From positions 1 through 62,078 of the forward strand of contig CAYNND010000008.1 in the NCBI GenBank assembly GCA_964398775.1: 62,078 bases of DNA, in the 5' to 3' direction. Origin of the DNA: CAYNND01 sp964398775. Its GTDB lineage: Bacteria; Patescibacteriota; Minisyncoccia; Phycocordibacterales; UBA2100. The first letter of the stretch is position 1. Each line of letters starts with the position of its first letter. This document shows, one piece after another, positions 8,359 to 17,226 of this stretch. Position numbers and translations under genes: made by a program. Under the pieces are notes generated by a model. That model saw only the letters and a list, made by a program, of their open reading frames with translations, searched no databases and had not been told where the DNA came from.

Positions 8359-10271
8359 ATGCACGCCATCACCTCCGTCTGGAAAACCTATAAGCCACAC
8401 ATCTACGAGTACCGCTGGTATGTTGTTGGTTGTTTTTTCTTTGGAACAATTGCCCAGATTGCATCAGTGATAGTGGCGCCACTCCTCTACAAAAGAATTA
8501 TCGACACTATTGAGCTGGGCACATACACACCGGCGATTGGTTCCATACTCTTCATCGCTTTTCTTGGGATTGCAGGAAGCCGCATCACGAACTGGGTCGC
8601 CTGGAGATTTTATGACTATGTCGTAGTCTACATGCAAACACGCATCATGCGCGATATTGCGGTGCGCACATTCCAAAAGCTGAGCCGTCACTCATACGAA
8701 TTTTTCACACATCGATTCACTGGCTCTCTCGTTTCCTATTCAAACAAGCTCACCCGCTCCTTTGAAACACTCTTCGATTTCATCGCGTTCAACGTCTATG
8801 TTGAAGGTATACGCATCGTGCTCTCTGTTGTGGTGCTCTGTGCTGTCGCGCCAATTCTTGGCGTACTCTTTTTTGTATGGGTCGCCATTTACTTTGCAGT
8901 CTTCTACATGTTCTTCCATCGCATCCTTGAGATGCGCGACAAAGTAGCCCATGCAGAATCAAAAACGACTGGCGTACTTGCTGATGCGCTCACAAACATC
9001 CTCTCTATCAAGATGTTCGCCCGCAACAAGGCAGAACAGAACTATTTCACCGAGACCGTCGACGCTGAGACGGGCTATGTGTATGAGTCATGGGTCTATC
9101 AAAACTATGCCCGCGCAGTACAGCGAGGTATGGCGATTCTCTTTGAAATCATCGCACTCGGAGTCGCACTGTGGCTCTGGACTCGCGGCGAAATATCAGC
9201 AGGTACGATTGTGCTTTTACAACTCTACCTCTTTAGCGCATTTGAAACCATTTATAACATCACCCGTCAGATGACACGCGCGATGAATGCACTCGCCGAC
9301 GCAAACACTATGTGCGAAATTCTCGCAATCGAAGAGTCAGTAAAAGACCCGAAGAAGCCCGAGCCAGTGCGCATCAAGGATGGTGCAATCAACATCTCGG
9401 AGATTACTTTCTCGTACGCAGAGAGCTCAGAAGTGTTTACCAATTTTTCTCTCACTATCCCCGCAGGTCAGAAAGTTGGGCTTGTCGGGCACTCTGGTTC
9501 AGGTAAAACAACGATTACAAAGCTGCTCTTGCGCTTTATTGATGTTGACTCAGGTGCAATTACTATCGATGGACAGAACATTATGCACGTCAAACAAGAC
9601 GATCTTCGCTCGAAGATTGCCTACGTGCCACAAGATCCACTTCTCTTCCACCGCTCGATTGCAGAAAACATCTCCTATGGCCGCCCTGATGCAACACGCG
9701 AAGATATCGTGGAAGTTGCGAAGCGTGCGCATGCGCATGAATTCATAGAGCGCCTTTCGCATGGCTACGATACGCTGGTTGGTGAGCGCGGTATCCGACT
9801 GTCAGGTGGTGAGCGCCAGCGCATTGCAATAGCCCGTGCAATGATTAAAGACGCACCAATTCTCATTCTCGACGAGGCAACTTCAGCACTTGATTCAGTC
9901 AGTGAACGACATATCCAAGATGCATTCCTCGACTTGATGCGCGGCAGAACAACAATCGTCATCGCACACAGACTTTCAACGATTCAGTCTATGGACCGTA
10001 TCGTCGTGTTTGAGCGNNNNNNNNNNNNNNNNNNNNNNNNNNNNNNNNNNNNNNNNNNNNNNNNNNNNNNNNNNNNNNNNNNNNNNNNNNNNNNNNNNNN
10101 NNNNNNNNNNNNNNNNTCGCACACAGACTTTCAACGATTCAGTCTATGGACCGTATCGTCGTGTTTGAGCGAGGAGCTATTGTTGAAGATGGCACACACG
10201 AAGACCTCATCAAACAAGATGGCGTGTATGCAAACCTGTGGCGACAGCAGTCGAGTGGCTTCATCGAGTAG
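8359..10271 (+). CDS. ABC transporter, fused permease-ATPase (MsbA/MdlB-like), interrupted by an assembly gap
   Basis: A half-transporter exporter with about six transmembrane helices (residues 20-310) followed by an ATPase domain: Walker A GHSGSGKTT (about 376), signature LSGGERQRIAIA (about 481), Walker B ILILDEATSALD (about 500) and H-loop IAHRLST (about 534). The frame is broken only by 100 N plus a duplicated 55-bp flank. Removing 155 bases restores a continuous 585-aa protein ending at the TAG at 10269-10271. The substrate is unknown (lipid, peptide or drug). The start is supported by TATAGT six bases before the ATG. It probably works as a homodimer. Confidence 0.93.
9962..10171. other. 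scaffold gap (100 N) flanked by an identical 55-bp overlap
   Basis: N occupies 10017-10116. The 55 bases at 9962-10016 are repeated exactly at 10117-10171, and the ABC-transporter frame joins perfectly if one copy and the N run are removed. This is an unmerged contig overlap, not a biological repeat. Confidence 0.95.
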
Positions 10272-10395
10272 AAGTGAGTTCACATACTTTTCCCACGCCG
10301 CAGCATTTTCCGCATAGCCTCGGGTACTGTATTCCCCCATCGGATTACCTCAAGAGAATGGGCGGACCGGCGGTGAGCAAAAATACTGAATGCGC

Positions 10396-11634
10396 CTAGT
10401 GCCGATGGCTAAAAGCCAGATGATGTCGAAACACTATAAGGAACAGTGTTATAAATCCAGTCACAAAGAAGACAGCGCGCATACCAAAGTATGTGATGAG
10501 TACGCCGGCGATTATGAGCATCAAAACTTTTCCGAGCTGGTAAGACATTTCTGCTATCGCCGTATATTCATCCACATAGTGACCACTGTCGACAGCTGAA
10601 GAATACCCCGTCACGTTGCGTGAGAGTCGCATGACAGCATCACCAAACTTGTGATACGTATCCACCATAAAGACTTGGAATGGATTTCCAACAAACGACT
10701 TCAAAAGCCACCCTGTCATGGAGAGTATGACTCCCCATCGTACGAGCCTATCTGGTCCGAACTTGTCTATGAGGTAGCCGAGACTCATATTGAGTACGAG
10801 TATTGCAAGCAACGTGAGTGTAGTCACGATACCCACCGCGATATAGCGCTCACTCAAAAGTTCAAACAAAAAGACAGGCCAGAGTATCGTGCCGACTGCA
10901 AGCTGCGCACCATCTGCACCATACCCGATGAGAATCGCTCGATGCTTACGACTAAAGAGTGCCTTGATAGTCTCGAAGTAACCCCAGGAAAAACGCTCGT
11001 AGATATCATGCGCGTAGTAGATGGGAAAGAGTGACATGAGACAGAGCAGTGACACAAAGAGCAGTGTGTCAGAGAAACCAGTCAAAACGATCAGTATCGC
11101 ACCAATAAGCGGCGTTGCGACTGATACGATTTCAAGCAAGTCTTCATACCATCCAAGGACTGCGCCGCGATGATTCTTCCCCAGCGCTTGGACGAAATCA
11201 ACATGGTATGGCACCCAATAGAGCGCGTGATGGATCGCGAAAAAGATTGCAAAGAGCGCAGCAGACCATGCTGGAGAAAAACCAGGAGCAACATCATGGA
11301 GCGACAGCGCCCATACAGATATCGCCGCAAACGGTATTGAAAATGCAATAAGCGCACGCACACCAAAGCGCGCGAGCATCATCGCAGAAAGTGGAGTTAA
11401 AAAGAAAATCAAAACTGACATCAGGATGTAGATACCCAGAATCGTCGTACCGAAGAGTTGGTACAGAAGAATCGGTACGAACACATTCACAAAACCAAAC
11501 GCCATCTTGAGTACAAGCCTATTTACAAGGAGCCCGCCCGCATGGAGCGAAAAAGAGCGAATCGCTTTCAGGGCAGAGACGTCGTAGTGATGCGGTCGGT
11601 GGTGCGTGCGTCTGCCGCGCGTTCGATAATGCAT
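10396..11634 (-). CDS. major facilitator superfamily-like transporter
   Basis: A 412-aa polytopic membrane protein with about 11-12 hydrophobic helices, for example GFVNVFVPILLYQLFG and TPLIGAILIVLTGF. The basic segment FSRKHRA is near the middle, as in the MFS interdomain loop. The N-terminus is His/Arg-rich (MHYRTRGRRTHHRPHH) and should be cytoplasmic. The substrate cannot be assigned. The start is supported by TAGAAT six bases before the ATG. The 124 bases between the ABC gene and this stop contain a GC-rich stretch around 10360-10376 but no clear terminator. Confidence 0.75.
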   Translation of the reverse strand: MHYRTRGRRTHHRPHHYDVSALKAIRSFSLHAGGLLVNRLVLKMAFGFVNVFVPILLYQLFGTTILGIYILMSVLIFFLTPLSAMMLARFGVRALIAFSIPFAAISVWALSLHDVAPGFSPAWSAALFAIFFAIHHALYWVPYHVDFVQALGKNHRGAVLGWYEDLLEIVSVATPLIGAILIVLTGFSDTLLFVSLLCLMSLFPIYYAHDIYERFSWGYFETIKALFSRKHRAILIGYGADGAQLAVGTILWPVFLFELLSERYIAVGIVTTLTLLAILVLNMSLGYLIDKFGPDRLVRWGVILSMTGWLLKSFVGNPFQVFMVDTYHKFGDAVMRLSRNVTGYSSAVDSGHYVDEYTAIAEMSYQLGKVLMLIIAGVLITYFGMRAVFFVTGFITLFLIVFRHHLAFSHRH

Positions 11635-11682
11635 GCATGCATTCTAACGCAAAAAGAGTGAGTCAGTAGTGTTTACTGTGGA

Positions 11683-12210
11683 CTACCTCAGTATCTGCAC
11701 TACAGTCGATGGAGGATTATTGCATACACCCGTATCAACAATCATGAAAATACCCTCGGGAAATTGTGTCTGGATATCTTCACACGTCGTTGCGGGCTGT
11801 TGACCTGCCTGATTTGCTGATGTAGAGACGATAGGTCCAACTCGAGCGATGAACGCACGGAGATCCTCACGAAGCGGCATTCGCAGTGCAATGGTTTGAT
11901 TCTTTGTGATATAGGTGAGAAGTGGCTCCTTCTGTGGACAGACAACGGATACTGCTCCTGGCCAGACGCGCTTCAAAAATGTTGCATGTTCTTCTGAGAG
12001 CTTCACTCCGCATCGCTCAACATCACGCATTGTCGCCACAAGAACAATCAACGGCTTCTCACCATCTCTTCCCTTTAATTCACGAATTTTTTGGACCGCC
12101 TCTGCATCATCTATTGAGCAAGATAGCCCATAGACAGTATCCGTCGGCAATGCATACACCATTCCCTTTTCTAGGTTTTGAATTTCTGCAAATGTGCGAA
12201 CTACCTGCAT
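11683..12210 (-). CDS. tsaC: L-threonylcarbamoyladenylate synthase (TsaC/Sua5/YrdC)
   Basis: A 175-aa cytosolic enzyme making threonylcarbamoyl-AMP from Thr, bicarbonate and ATP, the first step of tRNA t6A37 modification. Family features are ALPTDTVYGLSC near residue 20, the KGRDGEKPL loop (about 50), TIALRMP (about 110), the substrate loop VSTSANQAG (about 130) and the C-terminal PSTVVQIL. The size matches the single-domain TsaC form without the Sua5 extension. It starts 3 bases after the RF1 stop, so it is the last gene of an rpmE-prfA-tsaC operon devoted to translation. Confidence 0.93.
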   Translation of the reverse strand: MQVVRTFAEIQNLEKGMVYALPTDTVYGLSCSIDDAEAVQKIRELKGRDGEKPLIVLVATMRDVERCGVKLSEEHATFLKRVWPGAVSVVCPQKEPLLTYITKNQTIALRMPLREDLRAFIARVGPIVSTSANQAGQQPATTCEDIQTQFPEGIFMIVDTGVCNNPPSTVVQILR

Positions 12211-12213
12211 AGT

Positions 12214-13209
12214 TTATTCTTCGTCAGCTGCACCAACCTCGAGCTCACCTGATTCAATCTTCGGAATTTTCTGCACTGCCAGCAACAGCTTGTCGAGTTT
12301 TCCAGCCATAATACCCTCAATCCCAGAGAATGATTCTTTTATACGGTGGTCAGTAATTCTATCTTGTGGGAAGTTGTAGGTACGAATCTTTTCAGAGCGG
12401 TCAGCAGTTCCTACCTGTGACTTTCTGTGTTCAGAGCGCGCAAGTGCTTCTTCCTCATCCTTTTTTTCTTGGAGTCGTGACATGAGCAAGAGCATCGCCT
12501 TCTCGCGGTTCTGTGCCTGACTGCGCTCAGATGTACAACGCACATCGAGTCCTGTCGGCTTGTGGATGATACGCACTGCTGACTCTACTTTGTTGACGTT
12601 CTGTCCTCCTTTTCCACCAGCTCGTGAGAACTCTACTTCAAAATCAGCTGGAGAGACCACAACGTTGGTACGCTTGTACATCGGCAGAATCGCGACTGAA
12701 ATAGTCGACGTATGGATGCGTCCTTGCTTCTCAGTCTCAGGCACGCGCTGTACGCGGTGCACTCCAGTTTCAAAACGCATTTTTTTATAGCAATCCTTTC
12801 CTTTTATTTCAAACGAAGCTTCCTTGTATCCTCCCATCGCTGCTCGTGACTCATCGAGCGCTTTCCATGTCCATCCTTGGGTTCCTGCATAGAGTAGATA
12901 TGCTTTCGCAAGCTCTTCGGCAAAGAGCGCTGCTTCTTCACCTCCTGCACCACCACGAACTTCAAGTACCATTTCATTCGGGTACTCTCGCTCTTTCACC
13001 GATGAGGCAATAATTTCCTCTATTTGTTTTGTGAGCACATCTTTCTGTGTCGACAGATCAGCAAGCTCAGCTTCAGCAAGTTCTTTCATAGATGCATCTG
13101 CCTCCATAAGTTCTGTTGCATCCTCTTCTGCCTTAGTGAGACGCTTCCACTCATCAACAAGGTACATCACCTTGGGGTCTTCTGCGTGTTTGAGTGGGTC
13201 AAATGCCAT
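12214..13209 (-). CDS. prfA: peptide chain release factor 1
   Basis: A 331-aa translation terminator reading UAA and UAG. The stop-codon recognition region reads HRVQRVPETEKQGRIHTS, with PET in place of the common PAT, which places it in the RF1 rather than the RF2 (SPF) group. The peptidyl-hydrolysis motif GGKGGQNVNKVES lies at about 198-210. It is about 25-30 residues shorter than E. coli RF1, with the deficit in domain 1. It lies between rpmE and tsaC, a classic order. A long hairpin (13219-13268) separates it from rpmE. RF2 must be encoded elsewhere, since TGA stops occur here. Confidence 0.95.
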   Translation of the reverse strand: MAFDPLKHAEDPKVMYLVDEWKRLTKAEEDATELMEADASMKELAEAELADLSTQKDVLTKQIEEIIASSVKEREYPNEMVLEVRGGAGGEEAALFAEELAKAYLLYAGTQGWTWKALDESRAAMGGYKEASFEIKGKDCYKKMRFETGVHRVQRVPETEKQGRIHTSTISVAILPMYKRTNVVVSPADFEVEFSRAGGKGGQNVNKVESAVRIIHKPTGLDVRCTSERSQAQNREKAMLLLMSRLQEKKDEEEALARSEHRKSQVGTADRSEKIRTYNFPQDRITDHRIKESFSGIEGIMAGKLDKLLLAVQKIPKIESGELEVGAADEE

Positions 13210-13218
13210 ATAGATAAA

Positions 13219-13268
13219 TCCCGCACCACCCTTTCAAGGCGTATAACGCCTGAAAGAATGATGCGGGA
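13219..13268 (-). promoter_or_regulatory. 50-base hairpin between rpmE and prfA (attenuator candidate)
   Basis: Minus-strand RNA folds from TCCCGCA (13268-13262) to TGCGGGA (13225-13219) with a second stem CTTTCAGGCGT/ACGCCTTGAAAG inside it. It is followed by TTTATC and the prfA start, so it may reduce read-through from the strongly expressed ribosomal protein gene or mask the prfA start. Confidence 0.6.
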
Positions 13269-13274
13269 ACGTAG

Positions 13275-13532
13275 TTACTTAGCCTTTTTAGCTGCAGCGC
13301 GTGCCTTGAACTTCTCCACACGACCGGCAGTGTCAACGACAGTTGACTTACCAGTGTAAAACGGGTGAGATGCAGAAGAGATTTCAACGAAGAACACTGG
13401 GTATTCTTTACCGTCAGTCCACTGTGCTTTGTCAGTAGTCTTTACAGTTGAGGAGATAAGGAAGCGCTCACCTGAGGTGTTGTCATGGAAAATGACCATT
13501 CGGTAGTCACTTGGATGTGTATCTGCTTTCAT
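13275..13532 (-). CDS. rpmE2: 50S ribosomal protein L31, type B
   Basis: An 85-aa ribosomal large-subunit protein. It begins MKADTHPSDYRMVIFHD and has the family block SSASHPFYTGKSTVVDTAGRV. It lacks the CxxC zinc ligands, so it is the zinc-independent (C-minus, type B) form, with a basic Lys/Ala tail. In many bacteria type B paralogs are zinc-starvation substitutes; whether a type A copy exists here is not visible. TATAGT lies eight bases before the ATG. It is the first gene of the rpmE-prfA-tsaC unit. Confidence 0.95.
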   Translation of the reverse strand: MKADTHPSDYRMVIFHDNTSGERFLISSTVKTTDKAQWTDGKEYPVFFVEISSASHPFYTGKSTVVDTAGRVEKFKARAAAKKAK

Positions 13533-13640
13533 AGGGCGGCACTATACAATATCCAGCGGCAAAAAGCAAAGGTTCAAAGTAAAGGTGGCGAGCACCACAT
13601 CCCGCACCCGCTAGCCTCAGTCACCACCCCCAGAAGCATC

Positions 13641-13685
13641 AGTACGAGGTCCGACCTTGAATAGTACAAGGTCCGACCTCGTACT
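13641..13685. repeat. paired GGTCSGACC palindromes (hairpin repeat), copy 2
   Basis: AGTACGAGGTCCGACCTT (13641-13658) is paired with AAGGTCCGACCTCGTACT (13668-13685) across a 9-base loop, with a single central mismatch. It shares the AGGTCCGACCTT core and doubled arrangement with 411-454. It lies 3' of the lytic transglycosylase gene and has no T run, so it is not a standard terminator. Confidence 0.75.
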
Positions 13686-13698
13686 AGTGGGTGAAATC

Positions 13699-14997
13699 TT
13701 ACTGGCCGCGGATGATACGTATCTCTCGTTCGTACTTATCAACAAAACCCATCACTTCGTTTCCGTAGAATGCATATGCCGGCTTTGAGGCATTCTTCCA
13801 GCCTGCAAGGTAGCGTAGTGCTGCAAGTCGTTCAGCTGCTCGCGTCTGTGCCCCTGCACCGTTATCTTTCATGTAGAGCGCAGTTGCAAAGGTTGCCGTG
13901 CGGGCATTCCATGGGTTTGGAGGGTTCTCTCCAGTCACACTCGCAACGCGTGATTTAATCCCTTTCCATGTAGATGGAATAAACTGTCCAGGACCCATCG
14001 CCCCGCCCCATCCGTACCATGCCTTCTTCGAGACCGCCATCTTGTCTGGGTCGAGTCCGAGCTCTGCACATATTTCGATAAACACTGGTCTGTCACGTGT
14101 CGGGTGCATATCGACAGTCCACGTACCCTTGCCGACATTTTTTCCAAGATTTGTTTCCACTGTAAGAATCGCGAGGATGAGCTCGGGGCGCACTCCTGTC
14201 TGCGCACTTGCCTGGTCTGCATACTTGAGCATCGTATCAAACGTAAGTGGTCCTGATGTTGAGTCACGCAAGCTAAAGAGTGCCTGGCGCAACTGTGACG
14301 CAGTCTTTTCTTGCTGCTTGATGTATTGCTCGTACTCTTTCTCTTTTCCCTTTGTTGCTTTCAAGATTGCTGCCTTCTCTTGTTCACGCGCAACGGCCGC
14401 CTGCCGCTCTCGCTCCTGTATGACGCGCAACTCCTCATGCTCTTGCTGCTCTTCTTCAAGTCGCTGTTTTTCTTCATCGAGTGTACGTTTTGTAGTTCGT
14501 ATCTCATCAAAAGTCTCACTGAGCGCATGCTGCACTGACGAAATATCATTACTTTCAGTAAAGACACTTGTCAGTGAGTCGCCTCGAAGCATCACTTCGA
14601 CAAGCGTCTGATCATCAGCCTGTCGCGTCGAGCGAAGTAACTGTGCGAGTGATGCACGTGCGCGCTTTGCTCGGTCATTGAGTGCTCCGATGTGCACTTC
14701 CTTTTGCTTGATAGTCTTATCAATCGTCTTTATCTCCAAGTCGCGACGCTGGAGTGACAGTTTCGCCTCCTTCACTTTTGCGTCGAGGATTGAGAGGTCG
14801 CGCTCAATACTCCGACGTTCACTCTTTTGTGATTCAAGTTGTGATTTATTTTTTTCGATATCTTGCTCAAGAATCTTGAGCTGCTGCTGTATTTGCTCAC
14901 GGGAAAGTCCTTCAAACCCTGAGTCCTGCGCATACGCAACACACGCGATACTCGCGCAGAGTGCGACCGTCATCAAAAGCTGCTCAGGAAAACGCAT
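13699..14997 (-). CDS. secreted coiled-coil lytic transglycosylase
   Basis: A 432-aa exported peptidoglycan-cleaving protein. It has a signal peptide (about 1-23, ending AYA-QD), a long charged coiled coil (about 28-255) like EnvC/PcsB-type hydrolases, then a lytic transglycosylase domain of the MltB/SLT_2 kind (about 262-432). The catalytic Glu is in LTVETNLGK (about 280), and GAMGPGQFIPSTW and PWNARTATFATALYM follow. It may act in cell separation or wall remodelling, or on the wall of a partner cell if secreted. The promoter is not as clean as in its neighbours. A terminator (15079-15112) precedes it. Confidence 0.88.
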   Translation of the reverse strand: MRFPEQLLMTVALCASIACVAYAQDSGFEGLSREQIQQQLKILEQDIEKNKSQLESQKSERRSIERDLSILDAKVKEAKLSLQRRDLEIKTIDKTIKQKEVHIGALNDRAKRARASLAQLLRSTRQADDQTLVEVMLRGDSLTSVFTESNDISSVQHALSETFDEIRTTKRTLDEEKQRLEEEQQEHEELRVIQERERQAAVAREQEKAAILKATKGKEKEYEQYIKQQEKTASQLRQALFSLRDSTSGPLTFDTMLKYADQASAQTGVRPELILAILTVETNLGKNVGKGTWTVDMHPTRDRPVFIEICAELGLDPDKMAVSKKAWYGWGGAMGPGQFIPSTWKGIKSRVASVTGENPPNPWNARTATFATALYMKDNGAGAQTRAAERLAALRYLAGWKNASKPAYAFYGNEVMGFVDKYEREIRIIRGQ

Positions 14998-15078
14998 GGA
15001 TACATAAGACTAACAAAATACACCCCAGTCGCAAGCTTGAAGGTGTGGAGCGCGATACTTTTCACGGTATGCCGATGC

Positions 15079-15112
15079 AAGTAAAAACCCCTCAGAGAGG
15101 GGCTTTTACTTG
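15079..15112 (-). terminator. intrinsic terminator after rplY
   Basis: Long stem AAGTAAAA(A)CCCCTC/GAGGGGCTTTTACTT with a 3-base loop. It is T-rich on both sides, so it works on the minus strand for rplY. It lies 12 bases past the stop. Confidence 0.85.
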
Positions 15113-15123
15113 TGTATATAAGT

Positions 15124-15783
15124 TTACTGTGACTTCTTCTTGTCTGGATCAGCCGGCTTTGCTGCTGCCGCTGCAGCTGCTGCTGCCTGAGCTTCTGCAA
15201 CTGCTGGGATGACATCAGGAGCAACGTTAGAGACAACCTCCTCCTTCGCTTCTACCGCTGTCGCGATGATTTCGTCCATGCCAAGTTCTGCCTCTGCACT
15301 TGCTGGAAGTGGAAGGTCAGCAACAGTGATGTGGTCGTCAATCTTTGCGAGCTTAGAAAGGTCGACATCGATATGACTTGGGAGCTCAGCTGGGAGCACC
15401 TCAATAGTCAACTCATGCATAACCTTGATGATGACTGCACCTGACTTCTCAGCCTGTGAAAGACCAACGAAGTGAAGTGGGATAGTCGCTGTAAGCTTCT
15501 TTGTCTTATCAAACGCATAGAAGTCGACGTGGAGTGCCTGATTACTCAGTGGGTGCATCTGCACTTCATGAATAAGTACTTCAACATCACTTCCAAGACC
15601 CTTGAGGGCGATAATTGTTGACTCTCCTGCTGTGCGCCAGACCTTTGCAAATTCGCGCGCAGGGATACTAATAGATTGTGCTGCGTGTTTCGGACCATAG
15701 ACAACAGCAGGGATTTCCTCCTTGCTGTGCAAGATAGCCACTGAATCAGTCGCTGCACGATTTTGAGCTGTTACCGTAAGCAT
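15124..15783 (-). CDS. rplY: 50S ribosomal protein L25 (TL5/CTC form)
   Basis: A 219-aa 5S-rRNA-binding protein with the N-terminal L25 domain (about 1-90; VVYGPKHAAQSISIPAREF) and the C-terminal TL5/CTC beta domain (about 95-180; LPSHIDVDLSKL). It ends in an Ala-rich linker and a Lys tail (residues 190-219). Length fits the CTC group. The start is supported by TATACT seven bases before the ATG. A strong terminator follows. It is likely transcribed alone. Confidence 0.94.
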   Translation of the reverse strand: MLTVTAQNRAATDSVAILHSKEEIPAVVYGPKHAAQSISIPAREFAKVWRTAGESTIIALKGLGSDVEVLIHEVQMHPLSNQALHVDFYAFDKTKKLTATIPLHFVGLSQAEKSGAVIIKVMHELTIEVLPAELPSHIDVDLSKLAKIDDHITVADLPLPASAEAELGMDEIIATAVEAKEEVVSNVAPDVIPAVAEAQAAAAAAAAAKPADPDKKKSQ

Positions 15784-15900
15784 GGGCGGCAGTATACTGA
15801 AAAGCCAGCAAAAAGCAACTCTATATCAGCTTCACCTCACATATATTTATTGTATACACCCCCTCGCGATACCCACTGCATGCCATGATACCCTTACGGT

Positions 15901-16389
15901 ATGGACCCCGAGACAACAGAGACCCCAGCAGAACCTCCTCCAGACCCAGCCCCGCTCACGCCTGACCCTGCTCTTACCGAAGTAGTCCCGCCACCGACTC
16001 CTGCAGCCGAAGCACCCACGAGCGACGTGCAACCAGAAACACCTCCAGAGCCACAGACAGAAGTCACTCCAGCACCAACACCAGAACCACCAGCGACAGG
16101 GACTGCAATACCACAAGCATCTGCGCCCACCGAGCGCATCTACACAGACACCGACCGAGCAAAGTCACTCTCACGCAAAGTGGCAAAAAAAGAAGCAGCA
16201 CTTATAGCGCTCATGGAACTTGTCATTACGCGCCACGAACTCACCGTTGCTGAAGTTGAAACAGAGATGCGGCTCAAGAAGTCGACAGCACGCACCTACC
16301 TTGAGACCTTAGTCGAGCGCCAACTCCTTACCGTGCGTATCGATGGTCGCACACGGATATACGCACTCCCTACCTCCTCCCACAATTAG
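15901..16389 (+). CDS. Pro-rich protein with C-terminal winged-helix domain
   Basis: A 162-aa protein. Residues 1-75 are a low-complexity Pro/Glu/Thr/Ala segment (for example TPAEPPPDPAPLTPD) without a membrane helix. Residues 88-162 form a compact helix-turn-helix/winged-helix unit (LTVAEVETEMRLKKSTARTY then LVERQLLTVRIDGRTRIYAL), as in DeoR- or MarR-like DNA-binding domains. It is probably a transcription regulator or a nucleoid-associated factor; the target is unknown. TACCCT lies six bases before the ATG. Its last 81 bases overlap the end of the convergent nuclease gene. Confidence 0.7.
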   Translation: MDPETTETPAEPPPDPAPLTPDPALTEVVPPPTPAAEAPTSDVQPETPPEPQTEVTPAPTPEPPATGTAIPQASAPTERIYTDTDRAKSLSRKVAKKEAALIALMELVITRHELTVAEVETEMRLKKSTARTYLETLVERQLLTVRIDGRTRIYALPTSSHN

Positions 16390-17124
16390 CGCTCCTGCGA
16401 AACCCTGCACGTTCAGCCCGCGCTCAGTGCAAAAGTATTGCTCGCCAAGTTTCGGCGAAATTTTTATGGTTGAGTAGTTCTTACATGTCGGCAGAAAGTA
16501 TTGTTTGCCATGTCCACTCGCAGAGATATTTCCTTTGATTATACAACTCGGGTCACTCGGCGCGACATCTTCATCCACCCACCACGCCTCGCTCACTCGC
16601 AGAGCATCCATTTCTTTTTTGCAAGCCTTCCACATACCGATATCGTGACTGCGTGCATATGCGACCCCAGCAGAGATACCGGATTGATATGCGCGATTAC
16701 CATGTGGTGTGAAAGTGACGAGCCCGCGCACCGCGAGGTATTCTTGCACGGTGATATATCCATCACTTGCATCAGCCTTAGGAACCATTACGATACGGAG
16801 CAATCGTCCAAACGAGTCCTTTCTCGTCTCATCAAGTACAAGCCGCAGCGGCTTTCCCGTGAGCACCTTCGTAAGTGCCTCATGCGCTTCATCTGCAAAG
16901 CATGCACCTGTTTCAGGTGCATTCACCTCAGCAAGTCGGACTGTCTCTCCAGTATCGAGCGTAAACGTATCTCCATCGATAACCTCTTGCATATACACCT
17001 TATCAGCACGTGCTGCCGTACGGTCACTCTTCTTTATCACGAGATACTCTCCATACTCACCACCACTACTCACTATCATCGCAAGTATACCAGTGATGAC
17101 CGCCGCAGGATACGGAAACGTCAT
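16309..17124 (-). CDS. staphylococcal-nuclease-like thermonuclease
   Basis: A 271-aa protein with an N-terminal hydrophobic segment (about 6-20) that should export or anchor it. An SNase domain follows (about 42-165): VIDGDTFTL (Asp for Ca2+), VRLAEVNAPE (catalytic Arg and Glu region) and DSFGRLLR (second Arg). The C-terminal extension holds four or more Cys (SCIIKG, PTCKNY, YFCTERG) and resembles an excalibur-like or other Cys-stabilised tail. The last roughly 30 residues are unusual and lie over the convergent gene. TATAGT lies six bases before the ATG. It is probably an extracellular nuclease used for nucleotide scavenging. Confidence 0.88.
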   Translation of the reverse strand: MTFPYPAAVITGILAMIVSSGGEYGEYLVIKKSDRTAARADKVYMQEVIDGDTFTLDTGETVRLAEVNAPETGACFADEAHEALTKVLTGKPLRLVLDETRKDSFGRLLRIVMVPKADASDGYITVQEYLAVRGLVTFTPHGNRAYQSGISAGVAYARSHDIGMWKACKKEMDALRVSEAWWVDEDVAPSDPSCIIKGNISASGHGKQYFLPTCKNYSTIKISPKLGEQYFCTERGLNVQGFAGALIVGGGRECVYPCATIDTHGKELALD

Positions 17125-17226
17125 AATTTCACTATAATACTATGAAAATAGTTATTGCAGAGCGTCGGTAATGCATTTTTATGATAAGTGGATTAAGACT
17201 CAAAATATGATATAAATCAATTATAT

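Noticed and set aside
9962..10171. 55-bp direct repeat in the ABC transporter
   Set aside because: It is an assembly overlap around an N gap, not a biological repeat.
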